Shown: piece after piece, positions 25,360-35,032 of the stretch
Numbering within the stretch: position 1 is the stretch's first letter
Layout: the number at the start of each line of letters is the position of its first letter
DNA from: Bacillus cereus ATCC 14579
GTDB lineage: Bacteria > Bacillota > Bacilli > Bacillales > Bacillaceae_G
Reading direction: 5' to 3'
Assembly: GCF_000007825.1 (NCBI RefSeq)
Contig: NC_004722.1
Location: forward strand, 1,900,501 to 1,964,500
DNA length: 64,000 nucleotides
Made by a program: the position numbers and the translations under genes
The notes under the pieces: generated by a model
What the model saw: the letters and a program-made list of their open reading frames with translations, nothing else
What the model was told of the DNA's origin: nothing
Database searches by the model: none

Positions 25360-27168
25360 ATGCAGCATGCGAAACAAATCGCAGAACATGCAACATTACA
25401 AAGCTTTTTAAACTGTTATTTAAGAGAAACAGGGAGTGGAGAATGGATTACAGAGGATGAAAGAATGAAGAGTATCTTCAGTAATACGTTGAATAGAGAT
25501 ACAGTCCCCACATATTTATGTTGTCGGCTATCGGCACAGAACGTTACTTTGTATGGAGAAGTTATATATAAATCATCAACAGATCGCCATTTGTTTGGAG
25601 AACAATTTTATTATCAAATTGGAGATAGTAATTCTGTTATTACAGCAGATTACGTTACAGTTATCACATTTTTAATAAAAGAGATGTCTATCAACTATGG
25701 AGAAGGAACGAATCCTGCGGAACTTATGCTTCGAGTCATTCGTAGTTGTCAAAATATTGAGGAATTTACAAAAGAGAGAATAGAAGATACATCCGCATTA
25801 TACGGTTTCCATACAACTTTTATAGAAGCGGAGCAGTCTTTATTATTTGGGCATTTAACTCATCCTACACCAAAGAGTAGACAGGGGATATTGGATTGGA
25901 AAAGTGCAATGTATTCTCCAGAATTAAAAGGAGAATGTCAGCTTCATTATTTTCGGGCACATAAAAGTATAGTAAATGAAAAATCATTATTATCAGATTC
26001 TACAACAATGATTATAAAAGAAGAATTAAGCAATGATGAGACGGTTAGTAAGGAATTTATAGCGAAGTACTGTAAGGAAGATCAATATGCATTAATTCCA
26101 ATTCATCCGCTTCAGGCAGAATGGCTCTTGCATCAAGCTTACGTACAAGATTGGATAGTTCAAGAATTGCTTGAGTATATTGGACCTATAGGTAAGTATT
26201 ATATGGCAACATCATCACTAAGGACACTGTATCATCCCGATTCGAAGTATATGCTTAAGTTTTCATTTCCGGTGAAAGTAACGAATTCAATGCGTATTAA
26301 TAAACTGAAAGAACTTGAGAGTGGTCTTGAAGGGAAGGAAATGTTAAATACGGCTATTGGTGAAGTACGAGAAAGATTTCCAGGATTTGATTTTATTTGT
26401 GATCCAGCCTTTATTACATTAAATTATGGAACACAAGAATCTGGATTTGAAGTAATTATTCGTGAGAATCCTTTTTATAGTGAACATGCAAACGACGCAA
26501 CATTAATTGCTGGGCTAGTTCAAGACGCTATACCTGGAGAGCGTACGCGGTTATCGAATATTATTCATCGTCTAGCAGATTTAGAAAGTAAAAGCTGTGA
26601 AGAAGTAAGCTTAGAGTGGTTTAGACGATATATGAATATTTCTTTAAAGCCAATGGTATGGATGTATTTACAGTATGGTGTTGCATTAGAAGCTCATCAG
26701 CAAAATAGCGTTGTTCAGCTAAAAGATGGTTATCCGGTCAAATATTATTTCCGTGATAATCAAGGATTTTATTTCTGTAATTCAATGAAAGAGATGCTTA
26801 ATAATGAATTAGCTGGTATTGGAGAACGTACTGGAAATTTATATGACGACTATATTGTGGATGAGAGATTTCGTTACTACTTAATTTTCAATCATATGTT
26901 TGGCCTCATTAATGGTTTTGGCACAGCAGGATTAATTAAGGAGGAAATTCTTCTCTCGGAATTAAGGTCTGTACTAGAATCATTCCTTCCGTATAACCGG
27001 GAACCTTCAACATTTTTAAGAGAATTATTGGACGAAGATAAGTTAGCGTGTAAAGCAAATTTACTAACGAGATTTTTCGATGTCGATGAGTTAAGTAATC
27101 CATTAGAGCAAGCAATTTATGTGCAAGTACATAATCCGCTCGTTAGAGAAGTGGCTGTTCGTTCATAA
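25360..27168 (+). CDS. asbA: Petrobactin synthetase AsbA (NIS synthetase)
   Basis: 602 residues of the IucA/IucC family of NRPS-independent siderophore synthetases. It adenylates citrate and joins it to spermidine, the first condensation of petrobactin. Family motifs seen: IPIHPLQAEW with His249, TSSLRTLYHP, KFSFPVKVTN, and ALEAHQQN near residue 448. AGGAGG at a good distance. First gene of the asb operon, behind a Fur-box promoter, so expressed under iron limitation. Confidence 0.97.
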   Translation: MQHAKQIAEHATLQSFLNCYLRETGSGEWITEDERMKSIFSNTLNRDTVPTYLCCRLSAQNVTLYGEVIYKSSTDRHLFGEQFYYQIGDSNSVITADYVTVITFLIKEMSINYGEGTNPAELMLRVIRSCQNIEEFTKERIEDTSALYGFHTTFIEAEQSLLFGHLTHPTPKSRQGILDWKSAMYSPELKGECQLHYFRAHKSIVNEKSLLSDSTTMIIKEELSNDETVSKEFIAKYCKEDQYALIPIHPLQAEWLLHQAYVQDWIVQELLEYIGPIGKYYMATSSLRTLYHPDSKYMLKFSFPVKVTNSMRINKLKELESGLEGKEMLNTAIGEVRERFPGFDFICDPAFITLNYGTQESGFEVIIRENPFYSEHANDATLIAGLVQDAIPGERTRLSNIIHRLADLESKSCEEVSLEWFRRYMNISLKPMVWMYLQYGVALEAHQQNSVVQLKDGYPVKYYFRDNQGFYFCNSMKEMLNNELAGIGERTGNLYDDYIVDERFRYYLIFNHMFGLINGFGTAGLIKEEILLSELRSVLESFLPYNREPSTFLRELLDEDKLACKANLLTRFFDVDELSNPLEQAIYVQVHNPLVREVAVRS

Positions 27169-27228
27169 ATAGCGTTAAAATTTCACGTAATACAAATAAT
27201 GGTATTTTGTCATAAGGTGGAGGGTTTT

Positions 27229-29067
27229 ATGAGAGTGGACATGTATCATACGAAAGTATTGAAGGCGCTCGAATCAGAAGATTACATTTCAGTAAGAAGA
27301 AGAGTGCTACGTCAATTAGTAGAATCGTTAATTTATGAGGGGATTATTACACTGGTTCGCATAGAAAAAGAAGAACAAATTCTTTTTCTAATACAAGGAC
27401 TTGATGAAGAAGACAAAAGTGTCACGTACAAATGCTATGGCAGGGAACGGATGACATTTGGACGTATTTCTTTAGACTCATTAATAGTAAGAGTCCAAGA
27501 TGAACAGCAAGAAATACAGTCTGTCTCGCAATTTCTAGAAGAAGTTTTTCGGGTTACTAGTGTAGAACAAGCTAAATTAGATTCTTTTATGCACGAATTA
27601 GAACAAACAATATTTAAAGACACGATTGCACAATATGAAAGAAATAATAAGAGAGAATATACTCAAAAATCTTACGATGAGTTTGAAAGCCAATTAATAG
27701 ATGGCCATCCATATCATCCTAGTTATAAAGCACGTGTTGGATTTCAATATCGTGACAATTTTCAATATGGTTATGAATTTATGCAGCCAATAAAACTCAT
27801 ATGGATTGCAGCACATAAGAATTATGCGACTGTAGGTTATGAGAATGAAGTGATGTATAACAACATTTTAAAAGAGGAGATTGGCGATCGTAAATTAGAA
27901 GAGTTTATGGAACGAATTCGTAATAAGGGATGTAATCCAAAACAGTACGTGTTTATACCTGTTCACCCATGGCAGTGGGAGAATTTCATCATTTCAAATT
28001 ATGCGGATCATATACAGGGTAAATTTATTATTTATTTAGGAACATCAGAGGACGATTATTGCGCGCAACAGTCAATGAGAACGTTAAGAAATATTACGAG
28101 TCCAAAGAAACCGTACGTTAAATTATCGATGAATTTACTCAACACTTCAACACTTCGTACGCTGAAACCATACTCTGTTGTAAGTGCACCAGTAATATCA
28201 AATTGGTTAAATGATGTTGTAAGTAATGACGCCTATTTAATGGATGAAGCACGTTTAATCTTGTTAAGTGAGTTTTCAAGTGTAACGTATGACATGAATA
28301 AGAAAGCTATATATGGTTCATTAGGATGTATTTGGCGCGAAAGCGTTCACAAGTATTTAGATGCACAAGAGGATGCAATTCCTTTTAATGGTTTATACGC
28401 TAAAGAGAAAGATGGTACACCAATTATTGATGCGTGGTTGAATAAATATGGAATGAAGGATTGGCTACAATTACTTATTCAAAAAGCGATAATACCAGTT
28501 ATACATCTTGTTGTAGAGCATGGCATCGCACTGGAATCACATGGACAAAATATGATTCTAGTCCATAAAGAAGGGGTGCCTGTTCGTATTGCGTTAAAGG
28601 ATTTTCATGAAGGGCTTGAGTTTTATCGTCCATATTTGAAAGAAGTTGACAAATGTCCCGACTTTACTAAAATGCATAAAACATATGCGAATGGAAAAAT
28701 GAATGATTTCTTTGAAATGGATCGCATTGAATGTTTGCAAGAGCTGGTGTTAGATGCACTATTTCTGTTTAATTTAGGAGAATTAGCATTCGTACTTGCG
28801 GATGAGTATGGATTGAAAGAAGAACATTTTTGGATGATGGTTGTTGAAGAAATTGAAAATCATTTAAGAATATATCCACATTTGAAAGGTAGATTTGAAA
28901 ATATTCAATTATATGCACCTACATTCTATGCTGAACAATTAACGAAACGTCGATTATATATGGATGTGGAATCGCTTGTTCATGAAGTTCCAAATCCATT
29001 GTATAGAGTAAGACAACTTATGAAACAAAAATCAGCTGTTACAGGGGGAAATTATGCTAATCGTTAA
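27229..29067 (+). CDS. asbB: Petrobactin synthetase AsbB (NIS synthetase)
   Basis: 612 residues, the second IucA/IucC-type synthetase; it attaches the second spermidine arm to the citrate core. IPVHPWQWEN (His246), QQSMRTLRNIT, KLSMNLLNTSTLRTL and ALESHGQNMIL are visible. ATG 27229 sits five bases after GGTGGAGGG; an in-frame codon ten residues upstream has no site. It overlaps asbC by 14 bases. Confidence 0.96.
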   Translation: MRVDMYHTKVLKALESEDYISVRRRVLRQLVESLIYEGIITLVRIEKEEQILFLIQGLDEEDKSVTYKCYGRERMTFGRISLDSLIVRVQDEQQEIQSVSQFLEEVFRVTSVEQAKLDSFMHELEQTIFKDTIAQYERNNKREYTQKSYDEFESQLIDGHPYHPSYKARVGFQYRDNFQYGYEFMQPIKLIWIAAHKNYATVGYENEVMYNNILKEEIGDRKLEEFMERIRNKGCNPKQYVFIPVHPWQWENFIISNYADHIQGKFIIYLGTSEDDYCAQQSMRTLRNITSPKKPYVKLSMNLLNTSTLRTLKPYSVVSAPVISNWLNDVVSNDAYLMDEARLILLSEFSSVTYDMNKKAIYGSLGCIWRESVHKYLDAQEDAIPFNGLYAKEKDGTPIIDAWLNKYGMKDWLQLLIQKAIIPVIHLVVEHGIALESHGQNMILVHKEGVPVRIALKDFHEGLEFYRPYLKEVDKCPDFTKMHKTYANGKMNDFFEMDRIECLQELVLDALFLFNLGELAFVLADEYGLKEEHFWMMVVEEIENHLRIYPHLKGRFENIQLYAPTFYAEQLTKRRLYMDVESLVHEVPNPLYRVRQLMKQKSAVTGGNYANR

Positions 29068-30292
29068 TAAACAAGAGTATAGCAAAAGTGATTTTGAATT
29101 GAGATTACAAGTTTATGAGGAAATGGAACAATTTCAAAAAGCAGAAGGAAATAGATTTGCACTTTGTCTGAAAGATCCATTCGATATTATTACGCTTGTG
29201 TTTTTCTTAAAAGAAAAGAAATCATCAGTATTACTTATACATGAAGATACGCCAAAAGAAACGGCTATTGAAATGGCAAAGCGTGCAAATTGTGTAGGGA
29301 TTTTATATGGAGAATATGGCGATTTTACAAAATTAGAAGTAGGGAACTTTTTACTAGAAGAGCCTTCTTTATTGCAATATAGTTCGGGAACTACGGGAGA
29401 ACCGAAACTGATTCGTAGAGCATGGACGGAAGTTGATACAGAAATTACTGCCTATAATGAAGCTTTAAATTGTGAAGTAGATGAAGTGCCAATCGTTATG
29501 GCTCCTGTTTCACATTCATACGGACTAATATGTGGTACGTTATCAGCAATTACGAGGGGGAGCAAGCCTGTAATCATTACGAACAAAAATCCTAAATTCG
29601 CATTAAATATAGTTCGCAATACAGAAAAACATATTATATATGCAGTACCACTTATGTTACACATTATGGGGAGTTTTCCATTAGGAACGTTCCAGTTTCA
29701 TAAAATTATGACATCAGGATCGCCTTTGCCAGAAGCACTATTTTATAAACTAAAAAAAATGACAACATATATGATGCAGCAATACGGTTGTTCTGAAGCA
29801 GGTTGTATTAGTATATGTCATGATATGAAAAGCCATTTAGATTTAGGAAACCCTCTACCTCATGCAAGTATAAGCATAGGTTCAGATGAAAATGCACCGG
29901 AAGAAATCGTCGTGAAAATGAATGATAAGGAAATTTTCACGAAGGATTTAGGGTATAAATCTGAGCGTGGCATTCATTTTATGGGGCGTATGGACGATGT
30001 AATTAATGTCTCAGGATTAAAAGTCTTTCCTATAGAGGTAGAAGAAACGATGCTTCGATTGGAAGGTGTGCAAGAGGCAATTGTATATCGGGGGAAACAT
30101 CCTGTGATGGGCGAAATAGTTAAAGCGAAAGTGATCTCTCATGTTGATCCAGTGAAAATAAGAGAATGGTGTATTCAGCACTTACCTTCTTATAAAGTTC
30201 CGCATGAAATTGAAAGTGTAAATGAAATTCCTAAAAATAAAACTGGAAAAGTAAGTAGAAAGTTACTAGAGATGGGAGAGGTTACAACATGA
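29054..30292 (+). CDS. asbC: 3,4-dihydroxybenzoate-AMP ligase AsbC
   Basis: 412 residues of the ANL adenylating family, shorter than the usual 500. It activates 3,4-dihydroxybenzoate with ATP and loads it on the carrier AsbD. P-loop LQYSSGTTGEPK (about 112-123), YGCSEAG, and the C-terminal hinge and Lys region SGLKVFPIEVEE..NKTGKVSRK. Overlaps asbB (14 bases) and asbD (ATGA, four bases). Confidence 0.95.
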   Translation: MLIVNKQEYSKSDFELRLQVYEEMEQFQKAEGNRFALCLKDPFDIITLVFFLKEKKSSVLLIHEDTPKETAIEMAKRANCVGILYGEYGDFTKLEVGNFLLEEPSLLQYSSGTTGEPKLIRRAWTEVDTEITAYNEALNCEVDEVPIVMAPVSHSYGLICGTLSAITRGSKPVIITNKNPKFALNIVRNTEKHIIYAVPLMLHIMGSFPLGTFQFHKIMTSGSPLPEALFYKLKKMTTYMMQQYGCSEAGCISICHDMKSHLDLGNPLPHASISIGSDENAPEEIVVKMNDKEIFTKDLGYKSERGIHFMGRMDDVINVSGLKVFPIEVEETMLRLEGVQEAIVYRGKHPVMGEIVKAKVISHVDPVKIREWCIQHLPSYKVPHEIESVNEIPKNKTGKVSRKLLEMGEVTT

Positions 30293-30564
30293 GACGGGAA
30301 GCGTTAAAGACTGCCGTGTTAAAAATTATGATAGAAAAAATGGAACTGAAAAATGTAACGCATTTAGAAGAAACGATGCGCTTAAATCAAGATTTATATA
30401 TAGATTCGGTCATGATGTTACAGCTTATTGTATACATAGAAATGGATGTAAAGCTATGCGTTCCAGAGGATGAGGTAGACCCAAAGGCATTTCTTACTGT
30501 AGGATCTTTGCTTGATTTTATGGAAGAGTTAGAGCCGTTACAGGAAGTAAATGTGAATAACTAA
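30289..30564 (+). CDS. asbD: Aryl carrier protein AsbD
   Basis: 91 residues, a single acyl/aryl carrier domain. Ser40 in YIDSVMML takes the phosphopantetheine arm, on which AsbC loads 3,4-dihydroxybenzoate. Overlaps asbC by ATGA, so made in step with it. Confidence 0.95.
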   Translation: MRREALKTAVLKIMIEKMELKNVTHLEETMRLNQDLYIDSVMMLQLIVYIEMDVKLCVPEDEVDPKAFLTVGSLLDFMEELEPLQEVNVNN

Positions 30565-30587
30565 CCTTTAGGAAAGTGGATGAGAGT

Positions 30588-31571
30588 ATGACTTCAATTA
30601 AAGTGCACTGTTTAGTGAGTTGTTTTTGTGAAATTATAAAAAGGCGTAGCGACATTGATTTTCGTCCATTTTATTTTGGACTATGGGATGGAGATTTTGA
30701 TATAACACAAGGAGGAATTATTTCATATCACTCTGAAAACATTAACCATGATCATTATTTACTTTGGTTTGAAAAATTGTACGGTATTAAAGTAAACGAA
30801 TGGTATGATCATGCAAAAGATAAAGATAGCAATGTAGAAACGTTTTTAGAATTAGTAGAAATCAAGCCGGAAAATCGTTATGTCATTGTAATGGTTGATA
30901 TGTCTCTATTACCAGAGAGGGAAAATAAATTTCATCAAAAACCGTTTCCACATTATTTAATGATATCAAAAACAGAGAAAGAAGAAGAGTGGTTCATGCT
31001 AGATCCTGATTTTCGTTGGGAAGGCAATATGCAAAGAGAAAAAGTACTTCACTCTATTCAAGATAACCCATTTGGTGGAGGTTATTTCATTGATATAGAA
31101 GGAATTGGGGAGCCAACGCAAGAAACAGTAGCTAGTTATTTCACAAAAACATTCAAAAAGAACGAAAATGAACTGACTATGGAACTGAAAAATTTAATTG
31201 TAAAAATGGCAAATGAGGAAGAAGGATATGCGCTTTCTGGACTTGTAGCAGCAGTAAAACAAATACCAGTACTTGCAATTCGTAAATATAGTTATGAGCA
31301 TGCCTTTGCATACTTCCGTGAAACGTTGCAATATTCGGAGCAAGAATTTGATTATTGGTGTGATCGGGTAGAGGATATTGTACAAGGATTTACAAATGTA
31401 CAGTATCGTGCAATTAAAATGGCAATGACGAATAATAAAGGTATGCTAGTATCGATTATTGAAAAACTGGATGAAATGAATGCGATTGAACTGCAAATTA
31501 AGAAGGAATTAGAGAGACAGTTTCTATCATGGAAAGGTATGAAAACAAATCAATCTGTCGCAACTCTTTAA
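30588..31571 (+). CDS. asbE: Petrobactin transferase AsbE
   Basis: 327 residues. It moves 3,4-dihydroxybenzoyl from AsbD to the primary amines of spermidine or citryl-spermidine. The N-terminal VHCLVSCFCEIIKRR contains the likely nucleophilic Cys pair region, with a papain-like look in the first 170 residues (FPHYLMISKTE, MLDPDFRWEG). ATG 30588 gives the known length; an in-frame GTG at 30576 is not supported. 24 bases after asbD. Confidence 0.93.
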   Translation: MTSIKVHCLVSCFCEIIKRRSDIDFRPFYFGLWDGDFDITQGGIISYHSENINHDHYLLWFEKLYGIKVNEWYDHAKDKDSNVETFLELVEIKPENRYVIVMVDMSLLPERENKFHQKPFPHYLMISKTEKEEEWFMLDPDFRWEGNMQREKVLHSIQDNPFGGGYFIDIEGIGEPTQETVASYFTKTFKKNENELTMELKNLIVKMANEEEGYALSGLVAAVKQIPVLAIRKYSYEHAFAYFRETLQYSEQEFDYWCDRVEDIVQGFTNVQYRAIKMAMTNNKGMLVSIIEKLDEMNAIELQIKKELERQFLSWKGMKTNQSVATL

Positions 31572-31608
31572 TAAGCTAACTGAATTTAAGATAGGGGAGT
31601 TTAATACT

Positions 31609-32451
31609 ATGAAATATTCGCTATGTACCATTTCATTTCGTCATCAATTAATTTCATTTACTGATATTGTTCAATTTGCATATGAAAACGGTTTTGAAGG
31701 AATTGAATTATGGGGGACGCATGCACAAAATTTGTACATGCAAGAACGTGAAACGACAGAACGAGAATTGAATTTTCTAAAGGATAAAAACTTAGAAATT
31801 ACGATGATAAGTGATTACTTAGATATATCATTATCAGCAGATTTTGAAAAAACGATAGAGAAAAGTGAACAACTTGTAGTACTAGCTAATTGGTTTAATA
31901 CGAATAAAATTCGCACGTTTGCTGGGCAAAAAGGGAGCAAGGACTTCTCGGAACAAGAGAGAAAAGAGTATGTGAAGCGAATACGTAAGATTTGTGATGT
32001 GTTTGCTCAGAACAATATGTATGTGCTGTTAGAAACACATCCCAATACACTAACGGACACATTGCCTTCTACTATAGAGTTATTAGAAGAAGTAAACCAT
32101 CCGAATTTAAAAATAAATCTTGATTTTCTTCATATATGGGAGTCTGGCGCAGATCCAATAGACAGTTTCCATCGATTAAAGCCGTGGACACTACATTACC
32201 ATTTTAAGAATATATCTTCAGCGGATTATCTGCATGTGTTTGAACCTAATAATGTATATGCTGCAGCAGGAAGTCGTATAGGTATGGTTCCGTTATTTGA
32301 AGGTATTGTAAATTATGATGAGATTATTCAGGAAGTGAGAAATACGGATCTTTTTGCTTCCTTAGAATGGTTTGGACATAATTCAAAAGAGATATTAAAA
32401 GAAGAAATGAAAGTATTAATAAATAGAAAATTAGAAGTAGTAACTTCGTAA
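31609..32451 (+). CDS. asbF: 3-dehydroshikimate dehydratase AsbF
   Basis: 280 residues, a TIM barrel of the sugar-phosphate isomerase/epimerase type. It dehydrates 3-dehydroshikimate to 3,4-dihydroxybenzoate, the catechol of petrobactin. Probable metal ligands are Glu142 and His144 (LLETHPN), His175 (LDFLH), His198 and Glu253 (SLEWFG). Last gene of the operon; terminator follows. The unusual 3,4-catechol lets petrobactin escape siderocalin. Confidence 0.96.
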   Translation: MKYSLCTISFRHQLISFTDIVQFAYENGFEGIELWGTHAQNLYMQERETTERELNFLKDKNLEITMISDYLDISLSADFEKTIEKSEQLVVLANWFNTNKIRTFAGQKGSKDFSEQERKEYVKRIRKICDVFAQNNMYVLLETHPNTLTDTLPSTIELLEEVNHPNLKINLDFLHIWESGADPIDSFHRLKPWTLHYHFKNISSADYLHVFEPNNVYAAAGSRIGMVPLFEGIVNYDEIIQEVRNTDLFASLEWFGHNSKEILKEEMKVLINRKLEVVTS

Positions 32452-32464
32452 TGTGAAATGATGT

Positions 32465-32491
32465 GAGAGTCTCGTTAGAGGCTCTTTTTTT
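32465..32491 (+). terminator. Terminator of the asb operon
   Basis: GAGAGTCTC GTTA GAGGCTC followed by seven T. Confidence 0.8.
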
Positions 32492-32573
32492 ATGGTAAAA
32501 AATAACCAAAAATTTCCATGTATTTTAATTTGAATTTAACACAATTTATATATAAATAAGGAGGTGATTGGTA

Positions 32574-32780
32574 ATGGCTAGAAATCGTAATTCTAATCAA
32601 TTAGCATCACATGGAGCACAAGCAGCTTTAGATCAAATGAAGTATGAAATTGCACAAGAGTTCGGTGTACAACTTGGAGCTGATACTTCTTCACGTGCAA
32701 ACGGTTCTGTAGGCGGTGAAATCACAAAACGCCTAGTAGCGATGGCAGAACAACAGCTTGGTGGCGGATATACTCGCTAA
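32574..32780 (+). CDS. Alpha/beta-type small acid-soluble spore protein
   Basis: 68 residues. The two SASP signatures are present: KYEIAQEFGVQLGAD (with the GPR protease cleavage context EIAQEF) and GGEITKRLVAMAEQQLGG. These proteins coat spore DNA and protect it from UV and heat, then are degraded at germination. ATG 32574 lies behind AAGGAGGTGA; an in-frame ATG two codons earlier overlaps the site. Expected in the forespore under sigma-G; a matching promoter could not be placed with confidence. Confidence 0.96.
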   Translation: MARNRNSNQLASHGAQAALDQMKYEIAQEFGVQLGADTSSRANGSVGGEITKRLVAMAEQQLGGGYTR

Positions 32781-32797
32781 ATGCATAAGGTTATAGG

Positions 32798-32829
32798 AGA
32801 AAGGAAGGATTCTTCCTTTCTTTTTTTTT
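32798..32829 (+). terminator. Terminator after the SASP gene
   Basis: AGAAAGGAAGGA / TTCCTTTCT with nine T. Confidence 0.9.
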
Positions 32830-32931
32830 CAATTAATTGGTATGGATATATAGTGAACAGAATTCAAAGAATAGAAGTAATACTATATTTTACCCAATTT
32901 CTTTTGTTGTGAATGGGAAGTATTAAAGATG

Positions 32932-32976
32932 TAATAGCCCTGGTGGAATGAAAATTATGTTCCAGCAGGGCTATTA
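32932..32976 (+). promoter_or_regulatory. 17-bp inverted repeat before the MFS gene
   Basis: TAATAGCCCTGGTGGAA (32932-32948) and TTCCAGCAGGGCTATTA (32960-32976) pair with a single G/G mismatch around an 11-base loop. No T run follows, so it is not a simple terminator; it lies 15 bp before the first possible start codon of the MFS gene. Confidence 0.5.
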
Positions 32977-32991
32977 TATGGTAAGAAATAT

Positions 32992-34246
32992 ATGATGAAA
33001 GGTTCCGAAATCAACATGTTAAAAAAAGAAAACTGTTGTTTAATTGCGCTTGCATCAGTTCCACTTGTCATGACATTAGGGAATTCAATGCTCATTCCAA
33101 TCTTGCCGACAATTGAAAAGAAATTACATATTTCATCGTTTCAAGTATCCATGATTATTACAATTTACTCTATCGTAGCCATTTTACTTATACCGATTGC
33201 TGGTTATTTATCAGATAGATGGGGACGAAAGATGGTAATGGTTCCGAGTTTGCTGATTGCGGCTATAGGAGGAGCGATAACTGGTTGGGTATCATGGAAA
33301 GTTGATAATCCCTACATTTGGATACTAATCGGTAGAGCGATTCAAGGTATTGGTGCTGCTGGTGCAATGCCGGTTGTTATACCGTGTGTTGGTGATTTAT
33401 ACAAAGATGAAAAACAAGTTAGTACAGGTTTGGGAATCATTGAGACATCCAATACATTTGGAAAAGTGCTGAGCCCTATTTTAGGATCTGCTCTTGCTGC
33501 CATTGTATGGTTCTTACCATTTTGGGCGATTCCAGTTTTATGTGTCGTATCAATTGTTTTGTTACTTGTTCTAGTAAAGGCAAAGAAACAAGAAGGAGAA
33601 GTACCACCACTTAAAGAGTTTATAAAATCTATTCTGTCTACGTTTCGAGAAAAAGGAAGATGGTTAATTGCCATTTTTGTATTAGGTGCAATTTATTATG
33701 CTTATTTTATTCGGAATTCTCTTTTATTTGTCGACTATACTGGAATCAAAGTATGACATTCATGGTATATGGAAAGGGTGTGTGCTTGCTATCCCGTTAC
33801 TTGTACTGTCACTTAGTTCCTATATGGCCGGTAAAAAAATTGGAGATAATCAAAATGTTATGAAGAAGTGTATTTATATTGGTTTTTTAATGGCAGCTGC
33901 ATCAGTCATCATTCCTTTATTTATAAAAGGGATTTATTTACTACTTCTTTGTCTCGTTATTATGGGGATAGGGATTGGTATGGCACTCCCATGTTTAGAT
34001 GCCCTCATTACACAAGGAATTGAAAAGGAGCAAAGGGGAACGGTTACGTCATTTTATAGTTCAATGCGATTTATCGGTGTAGCAGCTGGACCACCTTTAT
34101 ATTCTTTTTTCATGAAAGGGGCGGACCATGAAGTGTTTTATTTGACAAGTATTTTCGCTGCCATTGGTGCTGTCATAGCAATCATTTGGATTAAACCAGC
34201 AAAGGATGCAAAGACGGTAAAACAGAAACCAGAGCCTACTTCATAA
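32992..34246 (+). pseudogene. MFS drug transporter, split by a +1 frameshift
   Basis: The first frame (from MMKGSEINMLKKENCC) runs through seven or so helices with the MFS motif GYLSDRWGRKMVM and ends in a wrong tail at 33756. The second (GILFYLSTILESKYDIHG) completes the family. Taking out one T near 33696-33697 restores IYMLILFGILFYLS and 417 residues, with 12 helices. It resembles multidrug efflux proteins of the EmrB/Bmr3 kind. Start uncertain: 32992, 32995 or 33016. Real mutation or sequencing error. Confidence 0.8.
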
Positions 34247-34250
34247 TTTG

Positions 34251-34291
34251 TAAGAGAATTGCATGATGTTTTGAGTAACATGCAATTCTCT
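34251..34291. terminator. Bidirectional terminator
   Basis: AAGAGAATTGCATG / CATGCAATTCTCTT, between the convergent MFS and LysE-family genes. Confidence 0.85.
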
Positions 34292-34299
34292 TTCGTTCA

Positions 34300-34914
34300 T
34301 TAAGAATAAATAACTTGTTTTAACATATAAAGCGCGACACCCCATATGATGAGACCAGAAAATTTATTTAATAATAAAATTGTCTTTCCGGTTGAGTCTA
34401 GTCTTTTTAGAAATTTCCCCGCTAACGCTAAGCTTATAAACCAAATCCAAGAAACGATAATAGTTGCAAGTGTGAAAGCCCATTTTTCACTTCCTATGTA
34501 TTGAATAGAATTTGTTCCAATTACACCGATTGTGTCTAAAATAGCATGTGGATTTAATAACGAAACGGATGCTGCGAAAAGGATTTGCTTTTTTAAGGGC
34601 ATACTTTTTTCTTGTTTTACATCGTTGGAAGGGTTACTTCTCCAAATAACAAAGCCCATGTATAGGAGAAAGAAAAATCCAATTATATATAACGAGTTAG
34701 TTAGCCAAGAAAAAGTAAGGAGTACAAGGGAGACACCTTGCACTGCAATCAATATGAGTAACGTATCACATATAGAGGCAGTTAATACTACAGGGGCTGC
34801 CCTCCAAATGTTTGGTTGGCTCGCACCTTGGTTAAAGACAAAAACATTTTGTACACCTAATGGAATGATAAGTCCAAATGCAAGAATGATACCATGAATA
34901 ATTGCTTCACTCAT
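34300..34914 (-). CDS. LysE/ArgO-family amino acid exporter
   Basis: 204 residues, about six helices, with the family opening HGIILAFGLIIPLGVQNVFVFNQG and the later ASVSLLNPHAILDTIG. LysE/ArgO/RhtB proteins export basic or other amino acids. The second of two adjacent ATGs (34914) is seven bases after AGGAGG. It is divergent from a MocR regulator 120 bp away, which probably controls it. Confidence 0.88.
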   Translation of the reverse strand: MSEAIIHGIILAFGLIIPLGVQNVFVFNQGASQPNIWRAAPVVLTASICDTLLILIAVQGVSLVLLTFSWLTNSLYIIGFFFLLYMGFVIWRSNPSNDVKQEKSMPLKKQILFAASVSLLNPHAILDTIGVIGTNSIQYIGSEKWAFTLATIIVSWIWFISLALAGKFLKRLDSTGKTILLLNKFSGLIIWGVALYMLKQVIYS

Positions 34915-35032
34915 CATATTACCTCCTATTTTAATTCATTATGATAGTGTATATTGTATAGAAGAAATGAAAATTTGTATCCATCCATATGGTTGGGGAG
35001 GTTACCAACCAAAAAGAATATAAGGTGATATA

